Assembly (NCBI GenBank): GCA_014155875.1
Contig: JACEFZ010002047.1
Span: 1-64,000 of the forward strand
Reading direction: 5' to 3'
DNA: 64,000 nucleotides
Source of the DNA: Cepaea nemoralis
Taxonomy: Eukaryota > Mollusca > Gastropoda > Stylommatophora > Helicidae
The position numbers and the translations under genes were made by a program. Of the stretch, positions 46,439-52,455 are shown piece after piece. Under the pieces are notes generated by a model, which made no database searches, was not told the origin of the DNA, and saw nothing but the letters and a program-made list of their open reading frames with translations. The number at the start of each line of letters is the position of its first letter. The first letter of the stretch is position 1.

Positions 46439-49400
46439 GAGAGAGAGAGAGAGAGAGAGAGAGGAGGGGAGGGGGAGGAGTGTATATACATATGTAGAAG
46501 TACAGTTTTGTTAGTGTGTTTCTGATTGTGAGTGAGTGAGTATATATGTATGCGAAGGAGTGTGCATTTGTGTAATATTGAGTGAATGCATAACTGTGAG
46601 AGTGCGTAAATGATGTAAGTGTGTATGCAGATATGTACGTATGTGTTTATGCACGTCTGGCTGCCTGCTTGTCTCATAACATTGTAATATGCATTGTTTA
46701 TATTCACAGAATTCGTTTGACAATGTTTGTTTTCCCTATGTTAATGTAAAATACACAATAGATAATTGATGTACGAAAGATGAGTGATTGGAAAGGCCGA
46801 ATGTAAAGCAGGCCTGCGTGCCAAATTTGTGACCCTTTGAAAATAAAGTTCGTTCGTTCTTTGTGTCCTCTTGGCCTACCAACTTGCCTTCCCGTCTGTC
46901 TGTCTCCATGCTTCATTCTCTTCAGCATGCAAGTCTCCCCCGCTTGCCCGCCTACCTTTGATCCTGGCTTACCAGCATATGCCTGTATGTCAAGGTGACG
47001 ATACTATATCCGTCATACCTATACGTTTTACTATTCTATTATCACGAATTGTAGCGGACACGGAGTGTGCTGAGAAGGGTAAGGACGGGCTTACTTCAGT
47101 TGGAGTGGCAGGCATCAATTTATCAATCAAGAATGGAGAGCACCCGTTGGATTTTCCCCCCGAATCGTGCTTTTGTGGCGGGAGATAGGCGGACAGACGG
47201 ATTGGCTGGGTCTGCATCGCTCGGTGAGATGTTGGTGGACGGTGGGGCAGACGTGGTCGGGGAGCTTTGGGATCGTGTCTATTGTACAGAAGAACAGATA
47301 GGTCATCACAGCCTGGAGATAATGGTTCTGCCGGGAGTGACTAGAGGATCTGAAAGACACTCAGGACTAGGAATAAAGGTCAGACGGACACATAACCAGA
47401 CTGCTACTGGTACCATTTGTATTGGGATTCTTCGCTGGCTGTTGAAAATGAGGAGAAGCAAGTATAGAAATGTTCTGAGTTCTGTGATTTCGGTTCCTGA
47501 CACAACTCAACTAAACTTTCATTTGCAATTATGAAAGTACCCAAAATACTTAAATACACAGACTTGTGCCATATACTTTAATGTTCATTTATGAAGACAC
47601 TTTTTATTCCCACATTTACCATTATTTCTGCTTTTCAGATTAATCGAGTTATTTCGATTTTCTGTTGATTTACCATTTCTTGTAGCTGCTTTACACTTTC
47701 AGCGACCAAGACCTGGTCATCAGCATAACGCGGGTTGTTTACATTATGCCCGGATTGATAAAATTGCTTGTCATAGCTGAAATTCAAAACGACTTTTGAT
47801 TCATTATTGACGTATACATAGTGGGACCAGCTCAACACACACAATTGTTCACCCTCTTTTTGTTTTTTTTTTACAGATTTTGGTAGCATGTGTGCTGTCT
47901 ATCTGCACGGCTCAGGGACAATCTCGAGGCGGCTATGGTCCAAGTAGGTGCCTTTGTTTTTACTCTGTAACAATCCAAATTCTATCTTATCATTTCATGC
48001 ATTATGTAAAGCAGACATATAACATGTAAAGATGTATTTCTGTCTACATGTCTGTCCAACCGTCAGTCCCCCAGAATATCTATAACTGATTCAGTGTCGT
48101 AACCTCCCATTTTGGACAGAAGGACGATCTAAAACCAACTATGGTCGTCGTGTTAGTTGTTTTGTTTTTAATGCTCAGTAAACAGGCATTTACATTATAA
48201 TACTTGTTTGTTTGACTGTGTGCCATGTCTGGTCCAAGGATACTTTTTGTTTGGTACTGGGTCAGATAAGTGACCAGAGTACTTGTCACTGAGTCAGATA
48301 AGTGATCAGAGTACTTGTCACTGAGTCAGATAAGTGATCAGAGTACTTGTCACTGAGTCAGATAAATGATCAGAGTACTTGTCACTGAGTCAGATAAGTG
48401 ATCAGAGTACTTGTCACTGAGTCAGATAAGTGATCAGAGTACTTGTCACTGAGTCAGATAAGTGATCAGAGTACTTGTCACTGAGTCAGATAAGTGATCA
48501 GAGTACTTGTCACTGATTCAGATAAGTGATCAGAGTACTTGTCACTGAGTCAGATAAGTGATCAGAGTACTTGTCACTGAGTCAGATATGTGATCAGAGT
48601 ACTTGTCACTGAGTCAGATAAGTGATCAGAGTACTTGACACTGAGTCAGATAAGTGATCAGAGTACTTGGCACTGAGTCAGATAAGTGATCAGAGTACTT
48701 GGAACTGAGTCAGATAAGTGATCAGAGTACTTGGCGCTGAGTCACATAAGTGATCAGAGTACATGGCGCTGAGTTAGATATCTGATCAGAGTACTTGACA
48801 CTGAGCCAAGATAAGTGATCAGAGTACTTGGCACTGAGTCAGATAAGTGATCAGAGTACTTGGCACTGAGTCAGATAAGGGATCAGAGTACTTGGTACTG
48901 AGTCAGATAAGTGATCAGAGTACTTGGAACTGAGTCAGATAAGTGATCAGAGTACTTGGCACTGAGTCAGATAAGTGATCAGAGTACTTGGCACTGAGTC
49001 ACATAAGTGATCAGAGTACTTGGCACTGAGTCAGATAAGTGATCAGAGTAGATGGCACTGAGTCAGATAAGTGATCAAACTACTAAACTGTGTGTGTTTG
49101 TAAGAAATGTCTACTATAACCAATATAGGAAATGTCTACTATAACCAATATAGGAAATGTCTACTATAACCAAACAGGAAATATCTACTATAACCAATAC
49201 AGGAAATGTCTACTATAACCAATATAGGAAATGTCTACAATAACCAATACAGGAAATGTCTACTATAACCAATATAGGAAATGTCTACTATAACCAATAT
49301 AGGAAATGTCTACTATAACCAATATAGAAAATGACTACTATAACCAATATAGGAAATGTCTACTATAACCAATACAGGAAATGTTTACAATAACCAATAC

Positions 49401-52161
49401 AGGAAATGTCTACTATAACCAATACAGGAAATGTCTACTATAACCAATATATGAAATGTCTACTATAACATAACCAATACAGGAAATGTCTGCTATAACC
49501 AATATAGGAAATGTCTGCTATAACCAATATAGGAAATGTCTACTATAACCAATACAGGAAATGTCTATTATAACCAATATATGAAATGTCTACTATAACC
49601 AATATAGGAAATGTCTGCTATAACCAATATAGGAAATGTCTGCTATAACCAGTATTGGAAAATGTCTACTATAACCAATATAACGCTCAGAAAGCAATGG
49701 CAAACTACTGAGCGTAATCTTGCCAAGAAATCAACAATCAGCTGAAAGATGCTGATGTTGACAGCGATGTCCTGTAAAGGATATGCAAAACAAAAACACT
49801 TTAACCAACATAGGAAATGTCTACTATAACCAATGTAGGACTATTATCTATCCATTCGAAGTGGAGACTGCCAGGGCGATTCTTTGTAGCATATTCACGG
49901 AGTCCTATTTGATTATCGCGCGTGTAGTTGTCGGTGATCGTCGAGGAGGTTTTACTCCTGAGCAGTTTATCCGCATTATTATGTCCCGGGATGTAGAAAT
50001 GTCCGGGATCCACTTGGCAGTAACATGGGCTCAATATGAAATGAATGGTTCAGGAGTTAGTCTGCCGGTGTTAGAGACATGAAGGGATGCTTCTTGTTTG
50101 AAGTGTTGATTCTGAGTCTAAGTGGATGATGATGTCCTCAGGCGGAATGGCGCCACTTTTAAAGGCTACACATACCCACTCTTTGGTAGCTTACAATCGT
50201 GCCCAAAGGAGTCTCCAAGTCACGCGCTCCGAAGGTTGTGGGTTCAATTCTGGCCTACGTCACTGGGTTTAAGAGTGCAATTTTCTCCGAGACTCCTGGG
50301 GGTCGTCGCTGGAGCTACAGAGTTAGGGCTTTGTGCGACGCTTTCGGCAGGCCGCCCCGTGGATAGAGACCGGGCCATATGGGATACACTCGGTGCAATG
50401 AAGTCAGTCCTCTCACCTTTAAATTCCTTTTCAGTCATGCTCAACAATTGACCCAGATGTGCGAGCTACGCTTATGACGGGTAGTGAATGTCGTAGGATG
50501 CTGCAGCGCTGGAATGTTTTCCTTCGGAAGTTTAATCTTAATTTTTTGGCCACGTTATGAGACACAAAAACAGGAACATGTTGTGACAGCCGAAGAGATT
50601 TCTGGAAAGTGAGATAGAGGAAGACAGTGAGAGAAAATTCTTGGTCTACAAAGTGTAGTAGCCAGAGAATTTAATGTGGTTAGAAGCACCATTAGTCACC
50701 TTTGAATTAAAAAAAAAAAAACTGACTCAGTGGCAGACGGCCAGCGCAGTGGAAGACCCAGAATCACAACTGCTGCCGAAGACCGATTCATACGGCTGCG
50801 TCACTTTAGGAATCGATTTGCATCTGCGTCCAGTCAATGCCAGGAGCTCGTCGAATTTCAGATCAAACGGTCAGGAACCGGCTGCACGACGCTGGTCTTT
50901 GGACTAGAAGACCCTACAATGGTCCTGTTCTTACGGACCGGCATCGCCAGAACCGACTGTAGTGGGCGAATCAGCATCGTCAATAAAATGTTGGTACAAG
51001 TTTGCAATTGAAACTGCAATAATGTTGCGTTTCTTTTTTTTTTTGAACAGTATATGCTTAGTCGCTTAGTCTTAGTCTTCTCCTATTAGTCATACAAGGA
51101 GAGTCCCGCGGTGATTAAAATGGTGACTAATGCTTTTTCTTACTACGTCAGTGGTCAAAGTTCAACCCCCAGTATTGGCTGGGTTCTTGCTGGCTCTGCA
51201 TCCCCTGCAGATGGCCAGCCCATAGATCGTGCCGATGTTATTAATGCCCTTAGTCTTAGAGAGATGTGGAGAGCGGACGACTTTGACGCCAGTGAATCCA
51301 CATCGTTGTCTAAAATGAGAGACGTGGGAGTAAGAATTGGCACGGTTAGATACGAGAGGCACACCCAGAGAATAAGTCGTTTTGCCAACAAAGACAGAAC
51401 TGGACGCGGATGCATATGTTTGGGAAGGGGAGGGGTGAGAGGATTTGAACACCTATGAGTCTAGAGTACACGTATGATACCCCAACAGATAATTAACCGG
51501 GTTAATTCTGTTTTCTCACCTGTACAGCTCAGCTGTCGTCTCAACCTCATAACATGGGCATGGGATAATTGTCAAAATCTTAATCTAGTATGGTCTAGGA
51601 TAGAAGACTTCGAGACAAGAGGACTGGACACCTCATCTCATAATGTGTGGTAGAGAATATGTCAAGGCCAAAAAATGTATACCCCAGGGGCAGCACGTGT
51701 CAATGGGCTTTCTTTATATTTCTAAGACTTTATTTTGTCTCCACTTTTATTAATGATCATATCTGTTTTCATGTTTAGTTTTCTTAATGACCATATGCGT
51801 TTTTATGTCCCGTTTTTTTGGATGACATATATGTTTTTATATCCAGTTTCCTTTGATGACCATGTGTATTTTTATGTCCAGTTTCCATAATGACCATTTG
51901 TGTTTTTATATCGTTTTCTTAATAACCACATGTGTTTTTATGTCCAGTTTTCTTAATGATCATATGTATTTTTCTGTCCAGTTTTCTAGATGATCATATG
52001 TGTTTTTATGTCCAGTATTTTTTAGATGATCATATGTGTTTATTTATCCTTGCAGGTCAACCTCCAAATTTGATGAATCTTATGATGTAAGTGAAAGTTA
52101 GGTTTAGTATAAGGGATTTGGGAAGGGGGTTGTTGGGCAAAGGAGGGAGATATTGCAGGTT

Positions 52162-52242
<81 letters not shown>

Positions 52243-52404
52243 GAGAGAGAGAGTCTGCGGGAGAGAGGGTGAGGAAGTGAGAGAGAGGGAGAGTCTGATA
52301 TAGAGAATCTGATATAGAGAGTCTGAGAGAGGGAATCTGAGAGGGAGAGAGTCTGAGAGAGAGAAAGACGAAGGGAAAGAAAGAATACGGGAAAGAAAGA
52401 ATAC

Positions 52405-52455
<51 letters not shown>

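Noticed and set aside
47635..47889. Minus-strand frame overlapping exon 2 as a gene
   Set aside because: The YADD-containing part is a LINE scrap; the part overlapping exon 2 is chance.
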